Shown here one piece after another: positions 57,687 to 57,693 of a DNA stretch of 57,693 nt (position 1 is its first letter; each line of letters starts with the position of its first letter). The position numbers and the translations under genes are program-made. Source of the stretch: Candidatus Paralachnospira caecorum (GTDB lineage: Bacteria > Bacillota > Clostridia > Lachnospirales > Lachnospiraceae); NCBI GenBank assembly GCA_904379015.1, contig CAJFHG010000013.1, positions 1-57,693 on the forward strand, given 5' to 3'. The notes beneath the pieces were generated by a model. That model saw nothing but the letters and a program-made list of their open reading frames with translations. It was not told where the DNA came from and made no database searches.

Positions 57687-57693
57687 AGAGCGA

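Overview
The window looks like the chromosome-origin region of a Gram-positive anaerobe of the class Clostridia, most likely Lachnospiraceae. The evidence is the order rpmH-rnpA-yidD-yidC-jag-mnmE-mnmG-rsmG-parA-parB on one side of the origin and dnaA-dnaN-yaaA-recF-gyrB-gyrA on the other, with a DUF4446 gene after parB, a DUF3881-like gene after serS, a T-box leader, strong AGGAGG ribosome sites and consensus TTGACA/TATAAT promoters. The family-level call is inference from gene content, not from a marker search.

Layout. 1-360: a tRNA-Arg(CCU) gene and two decayed copies. 362-3025: a DUF3881-like gene and serS behind a serine T-box. 3053-5661: asparaginase and NADP-type glutamate dehydrogenase. 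5789-9632: kdpE-kdpD and a divergent small membrane protein. 9755-12521: adhE with a Rex-like operator. 12638-14657: a large XRE regulator (copy A) and a broken secreted-peptide gene. 14659-21785: an eight-gene catabolic operon (amino-acid-type ABC transporter, threonine-aldolase-family enzyme, DhaK, DhaL, LacI regulator). 21956-32802: a 3577-residue surface protein made of BspA-like leucine-rich repeats in a three-by-three hierarchy, ending in S-layer anchor domains. 32869-35988: a second XRE regulator (copy B) with a DUF285 lipoprotein and a zinc-ribbon membrane protein. 36063-46742: the conserved left flank of the origin, with two perfect parS sites. 46783-48816: a bipartite oriC around dnaA, including a DnaA-trio unwinding element. 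48851-57341: dnaN to gyrA, then a two-subunit class I fumarase. 57342-57693: tRNA-Ser(GCU) and two tandem promoters that probably start an rRNA operon just outside the window.

Most genes run away from oriC (minus strand on the left, plus strand on the right). The exceptions are ansA-gdhA, the small membrane protein, a hydrolase beside parS, and the 10.7 kb repeat-protein gene, which all run head-on to replication.

The best candidates for undescribed biology are: (1) the transporter/aldolase/DhaKL/LacI operon, which reads as uptake and retro-aldol cleavage of a beta-hydroxy amino acid followed by phosphorylation of the released carbonyl compound; (2) two XRE paralogues of about 485 residues that share an almost identical palindrome upstream of each gene; (3) the three-by-three repeat surface protein. 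No CRISPR array, insertion sequence or complete prophage was seen.
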